DNA of 64,000 nucleotides from Candidatus Eiseniibacteriota bacterium (GCA_016712505.1 JADJQY010000001.1:1-64000), one strand, 5' to 3'. Counted from the stretch's first letter, positions 29,870 to 40,280 are shown. Numbers and translations: made by a program. Notes: generated by a model from the letters alone, not told the origin.

Positions 29870-30580
29870 CTACTCCTTCACATCCACCTGAATGATCTCT
29901 TCCCCCGCCAGGACCGAGACGCGCAGCCCACGCTCGGGATCCGCGCCGAGCGGGACGGCATCGAAGCGGAACTCCCCGAACTCGGTGACCTCGCTGTCGA
30001 GGAACAGGTCTTTGGTGGCGTCGGACCCTGAGACGTGCAGCAGGGCGCGGCGCGTCTCCGGAAGCTCGATGTCGGAAGTGGGTGTGAGCTGCCCGCGCAG
30101 ATTGACGCCGTCCTTGGCCTCCACCAGCGAGATCGACACGGCGTAGGCGCCGGCGTCATAGCGGAGCACGCGTGGGCCGGAGGCACCGCCGCGCAGCGCA
30201 TGGGTCGGGGTGAGAGAGTCGCCGACCAGACGGGCCGCGATCTCTCGCGCGACGTGGGCGATCCGCGCCGCCCAGGGACTTCCGACACCTTCGGGCGGAA
30301 TCGCCCGATCCGCGCGATCGACAGGCGTCTCCGCGGCGGGCCGCGGCGACCGTTCTCGTGCCAAGGACAGGACTTGGGGCAAGACGTCCCTGACCAGAGC
30401 GACTGGTGGCTGCGGCAGCCGCGCATCGCGGAGGTCGGCCAGGAGCCGCTCCGCTTGTGCGTGTGCCTCGATGCAGCGGGGGCACCCGTCGATTTCCACG
30501 CGGACCGAGGCCAGGGTCGAATCCGGATCGTCGGTCGCGAAGACCGCCGCCCAATCGATATGCACATGACTTTGCTTCAT
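29870..30580 (-). CDS. Anti-sigma-like protein paired with ECF sigma
   Basis: ATG at 30580 overlaps the TGA of the sigma gene (ATGA), with GAGGGAGA upstream. The 236-residue protein has a CxxC pair (EIDGCPRCIEAH, Cys33 and Cys36), but a valine stands where the first histidine of HxxxCxxC would be, so zinc binding may be altered. No membrane segment. The C-terminal 90 residues are beta-rich (GVNLRGQLTPTSDIELPETR, then FGEFRFDAVPLG). Its layout parallels the anti-sigma at 24521-25120. The assignment rests on position and the cysteine pair. Confidence 0.72.
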   Translation of the reverse strand: MKQSHVHIDWAAVFATDDPDSTLASVRVEIDGCPRCIEAHAQAERLLADLRDARLPQPPVALVRDVLPQVLSLARERSPRPAAETPVDRADRAIPPEGVGSPWAARIAHVAREIAARLVGDSLTPTHALRGGASGPRVLRYDAGAYAVSISLVEAKDGVNLRGQLTPTSDIELPETRRALLHVSGSDATKDLFLDSEVTEFGEFRFDAVPLGADPERGLRVSVLAGEEIIQVDVKE

Positions 30581-31242
30581 CCAGATCTCCCTCGACGTCC
30601 TGACCTCGCGCCCCCGGGCTCGGGGGGCTGCTTCGTAGACGGGGCGCGTGGGGGATCTGATACCTGCGCGGGCAGATCTTTCCCCGGAGCAAACTCCGGC
30701 AAATCGGCTAAGACCTTGCGCAGCTTCTCCAAGCAGCGTCCGCGGGTCGGCCCGATGCTCCCCAGCGGAAGCCCCTCCCGACGGCAGATCTCCTCGTAGC
30801 TCGCGGGTGGTTCCTCCAGGTAGATCGCGGTCAAGAAGCGCCGACAGCGGTCGCCGATCTGGGCGAGCGCGTCGCGCAGGAGGGCAGCCCGCTCCAGACG
30901 CTCCAGCTCATTCAGGACCCCCGGCGCAGCCATTCGCAACGACGGATCCGCGGGATCGGCGTCATCCAATGGAACGTCCGGCTTCTGTCGCCTCCGACCG
31001 TCGATCGCGAGCCGAAAGGCGATACCATAGGTCCAGGAGGCAAGGCGCGAGGGATCTCGCAACGAATCGATGTGACGAACGACCGCGAGGCAGGCTCTCT
31101 GGAAGAGATCGTCCCGATCCGCGGGCTGCAGATGGAAGCGGCCGGCGACCGCGTAGATGACCGGTCCGAACTCGCTGATAAACCTGCTCCAGGCACCCTC
31201 GTCGCCCAGGGCCAGACCTCGGCAAAGTTCCTCACGGGTCAT
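30577..31242 (-). CDS. ECF RNA polymerase sigma factor
   Basis: ATG at 31242 follows GGAGGCGCTTCGCGC. The 221-residue protein has region 2 (FGPVIYAVAGRFHLQPADRD, then DLFQRACLAVVRHIDSLRDP) and region 4 (EEPPASYEEICRREGLPLGS, then TRGRCLEKLRKVL), plus a basic proline-rich tail of about 40 residues. It is coupled to the anti-sigma gene and diverges from the GACC-repeat lipoprotein gene, with a shared 247-base promoter region. Confidence 0.87.
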   Translation of the reverse strand: MTREELCRGLALGDEGAWSRFISEFGPVIYAVAGRFHLQPADRDDLFQRACLAVVRHIDSLRDPSRLASWTYGIAFRLAIDGRRRQKPDVPLDDADPADPSLRMAAPGVLNELERLERAALLRDALAQIGDRCRRFLTAIYLEEPPASYEEICRREGLPLGSIGPTRGRCLEKLRKVLADLPEFAPGKDLPAQVSDPPRAPSTKQPPEPGGARSGRRGRSG

Positions 31243-31489
31243 GCGCGAAGCGCCTCCGCAATCTGTCGCACCTGGTCGTTCGCTCGCCTCGGGGGGGATC
31301 GAAACTCCCCGCCGAATGTTGCGACGGATCGTAGCGAATGACGTCGCCGTTCGGCAGAGCTTTCGGGCGGATTCGACTTCCGGACACCGAGGGTTTGCCC
31401 AGGTTCGAGCGGCGGCAGCTCTATTGACACGCGCCCCCGTGTGCCCGAAGTTCCTTGATCGGACTTCACTGAAAGGAGACTCGACACAG

Positions 31490-34162
31490 GTGAAACGGAA
31501 TCCTCAGCGATCGCCCGGCGCGATCCTCACTCTGCTCTTCGTCGTCGTCGCCACTCTGTTCCCGCTCCTCCTCAGCGGCTGCGGAGATGACGACGGGGGA
31601 ACCAATCCGCCCGCCAACGGCGCCTGCTGTGCGCCGAGCGGCGCTTGCACCATCGCCACCCAGGATGGGTGCAACCTCTCGAAGGGTGTCTATCAGGGCG
31701 ACAATAGCGACTGCGACCCCAACCCCTGCACGCAGCCCCCGGCGACCGGCGCCTGCTGCGTCGGCGAGGTGTGCACCGTTCTGACCGCGGCGCAGTGCGC
31801 CACAGCTTCCGGCACCTATGAAGGGGACAACACCGACTGCGACCCCAATCCCTGCGCCACCCCGGCCACCGGCGCATGCTGCGCGTTGAACGGTACCTGC
31901 ACGGTGACCATTCAGGCCCAGTGCACCGGCGCCTATCAGGGAGATGGAACGGTCTGCGAACCGAATCCCTGTCCGCAGCCGCCCGCCACCGGCGCCTGCT
32001 GCACGCTCGCTGGAGCCTGCTCGATCACGACCGAGGCGGCCTGCACCAACGCCGGCAGCACGTATCAAGGCAACAACACCGTCTGCGAGCCCAACCCCTG
32101 CCCGCAACCCCCGACCACCGGCGCCTGCTGCGCCTCCGACGGAACCTGCACCATGACCACCGCCGCGCAGTGCTCCGGCACCTACCAGGGCGACGGCACC
32201 GACTGCGAGCCCAACCCCTGCCCGCAGCCGCCGACCAACGGCGCCTGCTGCGCCACCGACGGCACCTGCACCGTGACCACCGCTGGGCAGTGCTCCGGCA
32301 CCTACCAGGGCGACGGCACCGTCTGCGAGCCCAACCCCTGCCCGCAACCCCCGACCACCGGCGCCTGCTGCGCCACCGACGGCACCTGCACCGTGACCAC
32401 CGCTGGGCAGTGCTCCGGCACCTACGAGGGCGACGGCACCGACTGCGAGCCCAACCCCTGCCCGCAGCCGCCGACCGGGGCCTGCTGCCTGGTCAGCGGT
32501 GACTGCATCACGGCCGGCGAAGCGGCCTGCATCGCTGGGGCCGGTACCTATCAGGGCGACAGCAGCGACTGCGACCCGAATCCCTGCAGCGTCGCGGCAA
32601 CCGGGGCTTGCTGCATCCTGACCGCGTGCACCGTGGTACAGGAAACGATCTGCGTCCAGGGTGGCGGTACCTACTACGGGGACAACAGCGACTGCGATCC
32701 GAGTCCATGCCCGGTCGAAGCCGAAGGGGCCTGCTGCTTCAGCACGGGCGTTTGCGCCCCGCTGAACCAGCAGCTCTGCACGGCCGGAGGCGGCACCTAC
32801 CAAGGCGACAACGTCGCCTGCGAGCCGAATCCCTGCACGACCGTTCCGACCGGCGCCTGTTGCGTCACCACGGTCTGCGCCGTGCTGACCGAGTTGCAGT
32901 GTTCGGTCACCGCCGGGACCTATCTGGGAGATGGAACGGTCTGCGAACCGAACCCCTGTGCCGCCGCCCCGTCCGGTGCCTGCTGCATCGGAACCGACTG
33001 CTCGGTGCTGACCCAGAACGACTGCACCACCAGCGCGGGCACGTTTCAGGGGGCCGAGACAGACTGCGATCCTGATCCCTGCACCGTGGCGGCGGATGGC
33101 GCCTGTTGCATTGTCGGGAACTGCCTGATTTTGTCCGCGGCGAACTGCGCGCTGGCCACCGGCACCTACGAGGGGAACGGGACCGACTGCGATCCGAATC
33201 CCTGCACCACTTCGGGCAGCGGAGCCTGCTGCCTCTCGGGCGGCTTCTGTTCAGTCATGCCGTCCTCGACCTGCGAATCTGCGCTCGGCACCTTCATGGG
33301 CAACGGTACCGATTGCGATCCGAGCCCTTGTCCGGTCGTCGGCGCCTGCTGCATGACCGCCGGGTACTGCTTCCAGACCACCTCGGCCTCATGCAATGGC
33401 TTCGCGGGAACCTACAAGGGGGACGACACCACCTGTACTCCGGATCCCTGCCCCGAGACCCCGTACGGCGCCTGCTGCTTCACCTCCGGACAGTGCGTGA
33501 TCACGACCTCCGGGGACTGCAGCTTCGCCATCGGCACTTACAACGGAAACAGCACCACCTGCGACCCGAGTCCCTGCAGCCAGCCCCCGCCCAGCGGCGC
33601 CTGTTGCATGCCCTCAGGCAGCGCGTGCGAGGTCACCTCGAGACTGACCTGCACCAACTCGAACGGGTTCTACCTCGGAGACGGAAGCGACTGCAGCCCC
33701 AATCCGTGCGTGTTCCCCGAGGAGCTGCTCGGCATCTGGAACGTCACCTCAACCGTTCGGTTCTGCGATACGGACAGCACATGGTTCAGCAGCACGGATG
33801 TCGATACGGTCTGCGTTGTCACCGATCCTTACGATCCAGGAGAGGAAGGGGGGAGCGACTGCAGCTACGAGGTCGATGAGGGGCAACTGGTGGGAACCTG
33901 CTCGAGCAGCTTCGGCGTTCAGGGCTGCACGTACACCAGTGTGACCAGCTACCGCTTCTCGTTTACCTCCAACAGCTACACCGGAGTCGCGGTATCCCGC
34001 ACGATCGTGACGGGAACGAACTGCCCCGGAGACACCTGCTTCGAACTCTCGATCGAGGCGACCCGCACCGGTCCGCCACCGGATCCGTGCAACGCCGGCG
34101 CGCTCCTTGAGCAGATCAGCCTGATCACGCGGTCCGCCCTCGAACAGCGAGTGGGTCGGTAG
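31490..34162 (+). CDS. Lipoprotein with 17 tandem GACC cysteine-rich repeats
   Basis: GTG at 31490 follows AAAGGAG and gives an 890-residue protein with lipobox LLLSGC. From about residue 44 to 745 I count 17 tandem repeats of roughly 40 residues, each starting G-A-C-C, with four further cysteines and ending C-D/E-P-N-P-C (about six cysteines per unit, presumably disulfides). The 145-residue C-terminal region (LLGIWNVTSTVRFCDTDSTW, then beta-rich) is unlike the repeats. It should be an extracytoplasmic stalk or shield. Repeat units 5-7 are nearly identical at DNA level (32120-32479). It is divergent from an ECF sigma/anti-sigma pair. Confidence 0.85.
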   Translation: MKRNPQRSPGAILTLLFVVVATLFPLLLSGCGDDDGGTNPPANGACCAPSGACTIATQDGCNLSKGVYQGDNSDCDPNPCTQPPATGACCVGEVCTVLTAAQCATASGTYEGDNTDCDPNPCATPATGACCALNGTCTVTIQAQCTGAYQGDGTVCEPNPCPQPPATGACCTLAGACSITTEAACTNAGSTYQGNNTVCEPNPCPQPPTTGACCASDGTCTMTTAAQCSGTYQGDGTDCEPNPCPQPPTNGACCATDGTCTVTTAGQCSGTYQGDGTVCEPNPCPQPPTTGACCATDGTCTVTTAGQCSGTYEGDGTDCEPNPCPQPPTGACCLVSGDCITAGEAACIAGAGTYQGDSSDCDPNPCSVAATGACCILTACTVVQETICVQGGGTYYGDNSDCDPSPCPVEAEGACCFSTGVCAPLNQQLCTAGGGTYQGDNVACEPNPCTTVPTGACCVTTVCAVLTELQCSVTAGTYLGDGTVCEPNPCAAAPSGACCIGTDCSVLTQNDCTTSAGTFQGAETDCDPDPCTVAADGACCIVGNCLILSAANCALATGTYEGNGTDCDPNPCTTSGSGACCLSGGFCSVMPSSTCESALGTFMGNGTDCDPSPCPVVGACCMTAGYCFQTTSASCNGFAGTYKGDDTTCTPDPCPETPYGACCFTSGQCVITTSGDCSFAIGTYNGNSTTCDPSPCSQPPPSGACCMPSGSACEVTSRLTCTNSNGFYLGDGSDCSPNPCVFPEELLGIWNVTSTVRFCDTDSTWFSSTDVDTVCVVTDPYDPGEEGGSDCSYEVDEGQLVGTCSSSFGVQGCTYTSVTSYRFSFTSNSYTGVAVSRTIVTGTNCPGDTCFELSIEATRTGPPPDPCNAGALLEQISLITRSALEQRVGR
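32120..32479 (+). repeat. Three near-identical 120-bp coding repeats
   Basis: Units start at 32120, 32240 and 32360, each beginning ggcgcctgctgcgcc, and differ at only a few positions per pair; the second and third are most alike. They encode GACC repeats 5-7 and indicate recent duplication or gene conversion within the array. Other repeats of the gene are far more diverged. Confidence 0.9.
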
Positions 34163-34200
34163 CCAGCCCACACAAGATCGAGGTCGACTCGCAACTCCAG

Positions 34201-34235
34201 AACGCCGCCCACCCCGCGAGGGGTCGGGCGGCGTT
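34201..34235 (+). terminator. Intrinsic terminator-like hairpin
   Basis: Arms aacgccgccc (34201-34210) and gggcggcgtt (34226-34235) pair perfectly, with further pairing of acccc and ggggt inside and an ATTTT stretch shortly after. It lies 38 bases after the stop of the GACC-repeat gene. Confidence 0.75.
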
Positions 34236-34587
34236 GCTGCATTTTGCCCAGACAAGACTTGGTTGGCGACATAAATTGCTATGATACAGCGAGTTACCGA
34301 CGCACCCACCCGTGCCGCGCTATCGGCCGGCGGTGGCTAGACGTGGTACGGCACGCGCACCCATCCGATCGGCGAGCGGACGAGCATAAAGCTGCGAAGT
34401 GTGGACTGGGGATTCATGAAGCTCCTTGCCTGCGCCGGGGGTCGATCGAGCGACCGCCGCTCCGTTCGCACAGGAGTCGCGAGCCTCGGGAGCCTGATAC
34501 GGCGCGGCTCCACTTTCCCGACGTGCCCGCCGCGGGTAGGATAGGCCGCCGACCCGTCCGGGTGGGGAAGGTGAAGACGGAGGTTCG
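34236..34587. other. Intergenic region upstream of the rhomboid gene
   Basis: No coding sequence recognised. A possible promoter is ttggtt at 34259-34264 with tatgat at 34280-34285 (15-base spacer, so weak). The rhomboid start at 34588 has its own GGAGG. Confidence 0.35.
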
Positions 34588-35343
34588 ATGTTCCCCTTGG
34601 GAGACGACAATAGCGATCGCCGCTCGACGCCGGTCGTCAACTACGCGCTGATCGCACTCAACGTCGCGGTCTTCGCGCTCTTTCAGCGCTTCGGCTCGGC
34701 CGAGCAGTTCACCAATGCCTACGCCACGGTGCCGGCCGAGATCCTGACCGGCACCGACGTCGCCCGTGAGGTGCTGATCCAGAACCCGGCCGACGGGCAG
34801 GTCCTCGGGCAGATCGCCCTCTACCCCACGCCCATTCCCCCCTTCATGACCCTGTTCACCGCGATGTTCATGCACGGCGACTTCATGCACATCATCGGGA
34901 ACATGCTCTATCTCTGGATTTTCGGGGACAACCTCGAGGACCGGATGGGGAAGGTGCGGTACCTGATCTTCTATCTCCTGACCGGCATCCTCGCCGGGCT
35001 GGCCCACGTCGGCGTTACCGCCGCAACCAGCGGCAACCCGTTCATCCCCTGCGTCGGCGCCTCGGGCGCGATCTCCGGCGTGCTCGGTGGCTACCTCCTG
35101 CTCTTCCCTGGCCGTCGAGTGACGGTGATCATGCTCCGGATGCTCACCCAGGTCCCGGCGGTGGTCGCGATCGGTCTCTGGTTCGTTTTCCAGGTGATCA
35201 GCGGCGTTGGCTCCGGCGGAGTCGGTGGCGGGGTCGCCTACGGCGCGCACATCGGCGGCTTCATCGCGGGACTGGTGCTGGTGAAGCTGTTCGCCGCGGG
35301 GGGGGATCAGCGCCCGCGCAACATGTACGCCAACTGGCCCTAG
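34588..35343 (+). CDS. Rhomboid family intramembrane serine protease
   Basis: ATG at 34588 with GGAGG upstream. The 251-residue protein has six or more hydrophobic helices. Conserved features are HIIGNM (His101, Asn105) in the second helix, GASGAISG with catalytic Ser159, and GAHIGGFIAG with catalytic His221. This is the bacterial GlpG-like arrangement, with a first loop of about 60 residues between helices 1 and 2. It cleaves transmembrane segments of other proteins. The substrate is unknown. The ATL gene follows 11 bases downstream, so the two are probably co-transcribed. Confidence 0.92.
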   Translation: MFPLGDDNSDRRSTPVVNYALIALNVAVFALFQRFGSAEQFTNAYATVPAEILTGTDVAREVLIQNPADGQVLGQIALYPTPIPPFMTLFTAMFMHGDFMHIIGNMLYLWIFGDNLEDRMGKVRYLIFYLLTGILAGLAHVGVTAATSGNPFIPCVGASGAISGVLGGYLLLFPGRRVTVIMLRMLTQVPAVVAIGLWFVFQVISGVGSGGVGGGVAYGAHIGGFIAGLVLVKLFAAGGDQRPRNMYANWP

Positions 35344-35354
35344 AGATTGGATCG

Positions 35355-35754
35355 ATGAGCCAGTCCAGACGCAAGGCGAGCACGCAGACGCCGCCGGCGG
35401 ACGATCGGTCCGCCAGGCCAACCCCCGCGGATCCCTCGAGCAGTTACACCGCGATCTACGCCGCCGTCCGGCGTGTGCCCCGCGGCAAGGTCGCCAGTTA
35501 CGGTCTGGTCGCCCTCGTCGCCGGTCTGCCGCCGCGCGCGGCAGGTCGGGTATGCGCTTCACGCTCTGCCGACGGGAAGCGGCGTTCCTTGGCATCGGGT
35601 GTTGAACGCTCGCGGCGAGATCAGTCTGCCCGCCGCCGAGGGGCATGGCGGGCTCCAGCGCGCCCTCCTCGAAAAGGAAGGCGTGCGCTTCGACGCCTGG
35701 GGTCGGGTCGATCTCGACCGCTTCGGTTGGAAGCCGCGCGGCCGCAGACGCTGA
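35355..35754 (+). CDS. Alkyltransferase-like (ATL) DNA-binding protein, one frameshift
   Basis: The first part (from ATG 35355) reads YTAIYAAVRRVPRGKVASYG and runs to the GC run at 35531-35542; the rest is in another frame, RQVGYALHALPTGSGVPWHR followed by VLNARGEISLPAAEGHGGLQ, ending at 35754. Together they make one ATL domain with a basic 30-residue N-terminal extension. The active site reads PWHRV where MGMT enzymes have PCHRV, so it cannot accept alkyl groups; ATL proteins bind O6-alkylguanine and hand the lesion to nucleotide excision repair. The frameshift is one or two bases in a GCGCGC tract, probably a sequencing error. Confidence 0.8.
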
Positions 35755-35760
35755 GTAGGT

Positions 35761-35783
35761 CCGGCGCTGGTCCCCAGCGCCGG
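35761..35783. terminator. Hairpin between convergent genes
   Basis: Perfect 10-bp arms ccggcgctgg and ccagcgccgg with a 3-base loop, located between the 3' ends of the ATL gene and the lamin-tail gene. It could serve both strands. Confidence 0.6.
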
Positions 35784-35808
35784 GACCCAGGGGCTCAGGG
35801 GCTCAGGG

Positions 35809-36893
35809 CTATCGACGATAGAGCGACTTCACCTTCCCCCAGGAGCCAACCTTGACTTCGCGCGGCGGCGGGCCGTCCTCCACCCCGGTCGACGGGGGGT
35901 GGCACACCTCCATGCCCGAGACGTTCTCCTCTCCGAGCGAACACCCAAGCTCGAAGAAGGTGATGTCGCCTCCGCAGCTCCAAAAATCGAAACCGTCCTC
36001 GGGCGCAGCTCCGTCCGGGCAGTCGCCGTAGCACTGCGGATCGTTCTGCCTTCGCGCGCCATAGAAGCTCTTCTGGAACACGCGGGTCGAGTCCGGAGCG
36101 TAGAGGTCCACGCGGAAGGTGTCGCTCAGGCGTAGGTCGGAGTTGATCTGGACCGCGAGGAAGCCGCCCGGCGGGACCGCTCCGGACAACGGCTGAACAC
36201 CGGCCGCGGTGGTCACGAACCACCCCGATCCCAGATTCACGTACCCCCCGCCGGCCAACGGCACCGGAGGATTGCACACCTCGATCGAGTCGGGAGCCAT
36301 CCCCGGGTTGTTCTGGATCTCATTGATGCAGAGCCAGCTTCCGAGATCTGGAGCCGGCTGGTCGTTCATCGCGCCGAAGGTCGAGTTCAGGTCGATGGTC
36401 CAGAAGAGCGCATCGTCTGGCGGATTGGCCGGCGGACCAGCCGATCCGTCCGGCGCGCGACAGAGGGAAACGGTCAACCCCGCGAATGGGGCGGGCGCTC
36501 CTCCCTCGACGCCATAGTTCACACCATCGATCGGCGGGTTCGGCGCCAGAGAGTCGATGACCAGCACCTCCCCTCCGATCGGATCGAAAATCGGAGGGAC
36601 CCCCGCGAAGACCTTGTACGCGCCAGGCGCAATCACGGCAGGACCCGGGATGATGTACTCCCCTTGGTTCCCCGCGATCTTCCATCCCGTGACGTCGACC
36701 GCCAGTGGTCCACTGTTGTAGAGCTCAACCTTTCGAGGAGCAAAGATCGAGAGCTCGTTCAACAGGATCGCCGCCTCGCCTGACCGGTCAGCGGGAGCAT
36801 CCCGATGACCAGCAGGACCCAGTACGGTCGGAGCCCCGCCCGGCAACCCGGGCGCAGTTCGAGGAGCATCGCCAACTGTTGTGATCCGCGCAT
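35809..36893 (-). CDS. Exported lamin-tail-like protein (frameshift in signal peptide)
   Basis: ATG at 36893 has AGGAAG upstream and begins MRGSQQLAMLLEL; the frame gives a signal-like core (YWVLLVIGMLPLTGQA) and then breaks near 36773. Adding one G there continues directly into EAAILLNELSIFAPRKVELY, a lamin-tail-domain pattern (residues about 45-150), with a second similar unit (WLCINEIQNNPGMAPDSIEV) to about 290. The other frame alone would start at 36996 without an export signal. The C-terminus ends SWGKVKSLYRR, a short tail similar to that of the beta-helix protein at 59325. Function unknown; probably secreted or surface displayed. Confidence 0.75.
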
Positions 36894-36940
36894 GGTGTCT
36901 TCCTATCTGGTGTTCACGACGACCCGTTGGATCGCCGTGT

Positions 36941-39900
36941 CTAGTGCAACCAGTTCCCCTGCCCCGGCGGCTTCGGATCGAGTGATGAGCCTCCACTCTC
37001 GGGGCGGGATCGACGGACCGGACGGGAGGGGACCTTCACGCTCCGGATGTCATACCGACGCAGCTTGTAGCGCAACGTGGACTCCTTGATGCCCAGGAGG
37101 CGCGCGGCGAGCGATTGGTTCCAGCCGCAGCGCTCGAGCGCCTCGCGCAGGATCGATCCTTCGACCGACATCAAGCGCGCCTCGAGAGTTTCTCCGCGCT
37201 TCAGGGTCAGCGTCCCGGCGAGGTCGAGATCTCCCGCGTCCGGGCCGGCAACGGCCGATCGAATCCTCTCCGGCAAGGCCTCGAAGCGGATCGCACCGTC
37301 GGAGTGCATCGCGACCAGGTACTCGACCACGTTTCGCAGTTCGCGCACGTTGCCCGGCCAGTCATAGGCGCAGAGCTGACGCAGCGCCCGCGGCTCGACC
37401 GCCGGGGGCGTCTGCTGCGCCCGGGCCGAGATCTCGTGTAGAAAGTGCCGGACCAGCAGCGGAATGTCCCCGACGCGCGCACGCAGCGGAGGCATCTCGA
37501 TCGGCACGACCCCGATGCGATAGTAGAGATCCTCGCGGAAGCGCCCCGCACGAATCTCCTCCGCGATGTTCCGGCTCGTGGCCGCCACCAGGCGCAGGTC
37601 GACATGGATCCGCTGTCGGCCTCCAACCCGGGTGAACTCGCGCTCCTGCAGCACGCGCAACAGCTTGGTCTGGGTGGCGAGATCCATGTCGCCGATCTCG
37701 TCGAGAAACAGCGTGCCCCCGTTGGCCAACTCCAGGTGGCCGCTCCGCTCCGCATGGGCGCCGGTGTACGCCCCCTTCTCGTGTCCGAACAGCTCGGCCT
37801 CGATCAACTCACGTGGGATCGACGGGCAACTGATCGCCACGAACGGCCCGTCCTTGCGCGAGCTCCGGTCATGCAGGGCGCGAGCAACCAGCTCCTTCCC
37901 CGTCCCGCTCTCGCCGTGGATGAAGACGCTGGTGTTGGTGACCGCGACCTTTCGATCGTTTCGATGACGCTTCGAATCACCGCGGTCTGGCCCAGGAGTC
38001 CCTGGTACCCCTCGGTCGGCGCCGTGGAGGGCATGGTCTCCTCGGTTGCCTCGCTCGGCCTGCCCGCGACGTCCGCTGCTCCGCCCGCCAGGCGAAGCGC
38101 ATCGACCCCAAGACCGACGAACTCGGCCACGACCTGCAGGTAGCCCACCGTCCCGGGCGGATCGTCGCTCCCTCCCACCCGCTCCACCGTCTCGGTGGTG
38201 GTCGCGAGCAGGACACCGAGCTGGATCGCCGCGTGACCGCGGATCGGCACGCCGATCGCGACGCCGGCCGCCGCACCCGCGGCCGGAGCTGGAGTCAGCC
38301 ACCGATGGCGAACCACGCCTTGCACGCGCACCTCCTCGAAGAGCTGCACCAGGGGGGAGGTCCGCGCTCCCGAGCGGAAACTCGGATCGAGCGACTCGCC
38401 GTTCTCATCCCAGAGGACGATCACCGCCTCACCCTGGAGTTGCTGGCGGATCGTCTCGGTCACCCGACGAAGGAACAGTCCTTCTTCGCGGGTTTCACGC
38501 AGATGCGCCGACAGCGCGAGCAGGCGCTGCACATCCACCGAAGCGCCGGCGTTCCCGCGCTGCGCGAGTCGTTGGCGAATCTGCTCCGTCTCGGTCAGCA
38601 AATCTGCCCGCTCATGCCGTCGGGCAAGTGACTGCGCAGCGTCGAGCGTGCTTCCGGCCTGCTCCGCCGCCACCGGCCACTCCGCCTCGGCGAGCAGCAC
38701 CAGCGCGCGCCACTCCAACCCGACATTGAGCAGTCCTCGAAAGATCTCCGCCGCCAGCCGCAGCCGCTCCGCCGCCGCCTCGGCCGCTCCGATCTGCACG
38801 AACAGTTGACCGAGCTGCAGCCGGCAGAGCGCCAGATGATACAGATCCGGCAGCTCCTTCCAGACCGACTCGCTCTCCAACAGCTCCTCGCGCCGCCTCG
38901 ATCTCCCCTGGGCGAAGTGGATCTCGGCCCGCAGCCGCAGCGCTTCGGCGCGTTGCCGCGGATACTTCCCCTGGGTGGCGATCGATTCGGCTTCCCGCGC
39001 GCGCTGTTCCGCCTCCGCGGCCCGTCCGCGCTTGAACGCCAGACTCGCCTCGAGGAGAAGCGCCTCACTCAGGATCTCGGCGCTCTCCGAGCGCTGCGCC
39101 AGGGCCCGCACTTCGCGCGCCGCCGCCTCCGCCTGCTCGAGCTGCCCGGTTTCGATGTACCCATTGGCCATGTTGAACCACGGTTTGGCCAGGCCTTCGA
39201 CCTGTCCCAGTTCCTCCCGCAATCGGATCGAACGCTGCGCGGTCGCGATCGCCTCGGCGGCGCGTCCCGACATCAAGAACACCGGCGCGAGGTTGTTGCT
39301 GACCACCGCGAGCCCCATCCGGTCGTCGGTTTCCTGCATCACCTCGAGGCTTGCGGTGAGCAGCTCTCCGGCCCGCGCGGCATCCCCGCGATAGGACCAG
39401 AGCAGCCCGAGGTTTCCCAACGCCCACGCCTGCCAGCGGCGGTTCCCGGTCTCCCGAAACAGCGACTCCGCGTGCTCGAAGTTCTCGATCGCTCCGGTGT
39501 AGTCGCCTTGATTCAGCAGCACGGTGCCGATGTTGTTGTACACAACTGCCATGCCAGGCCTGTCCTGCTCCGCCTCGCGGATCGACAGACAGGTTCGGAA
39601 GTGATCGTGGGCATCAGCCAGGCGCCCGGTCTTGATGCAGAGGTTCCCCAGACGATCGTGGTTGCGGGCGATCCCCGGTCGATCCCCCAGCGCCTCCCGA
39701 ATCCGGAGCGCTTCCTCGAAGCAGTCGGTCGCCTCGCGCAGGCGCCCCTTCAGCCGCTCGATCGGCCCCATCTCTTCGAGCGCCCGTGCCCGATCCGGTC
39801 CGGGCGTGAGGCCGGCCGAGAGGAGGAGCGCTTCGCGCAGCAGGCTCTGCGCCTCATCCAGGGCGCCTCGTCCCTGGAGCAGCGCGCCAAGCTCCGTGCA

Positions 39901-40224
39901 GTTGCGGGTTACGGCCGGCAGGTCCTGCGCGTGTCGGGCGATCTCGAGCGCGCCCTGGAGCCGCAGTTCCGCCTCGGACGCGCGTCCCAGATCGAGCAGC
40001 GCTCGAGCGGTCAGGAAGAGCACCTGCCCCCGCTCGGCACCCCGACTGCCGGCGCCCTGACTGTCGACCGGGAGCAGCACCAGCGCCTGCTCCAGACAGG
40101 ACAGCGCCGCGGCCGGCTGCCGCGCCTCCAGGAGCGACCCCGCTGCCCGTAGCAAAGTCCCGGTCAAACCCTCGCCGGCGCCATCTTCCGGGCGAGAGAA
40201 AGAATTCTGCGATGTCGTTTCCAT
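36941..40224 (-). CDS. TPR-GAF-sigma54 activator (Fis type), one frameshift
   Basis: ATG at 40224 with GAGGGA upstream. Residues 1-600 are TPR repeats (VVYNNIGTVLLNQGDYTGAI and many others), about 620-760 look like a GAF domain, then an AAA+ sigma54-interaction domain: Walker A GESGTGKE, GAYTGA (the GAFTGA loop variant), LFLDEIGDM, and a C-terminal Fis helix-turn-helix (WNQSLAARLLGIKESTLRYK). The frame breaks at the short T run near 37950, where one extra base joins VIETIE to KVAVTNTSVFIHGE; as written the first part stops at 37804. The repaired protein is about 1090 residues. It should activate sigma54 promoters in response to a signal read by TPR/GAF. Three similar 15-bp motifs lie in its upstream region. 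Confidence 0.88.
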
Positions 40225-40280
40225 CGTTTGTCCCTCAAGAGAAGTGGGACAAGAGTACTCGAACATGCAGTTTTTGACCT

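Noticed and set aside
31620..33720. CRISPR-like repetition
   Set aside because: The regular 120-bp periodicity is in-frame coding repeat of the GACC protein, with no constant repeat and unique spacer pattern.
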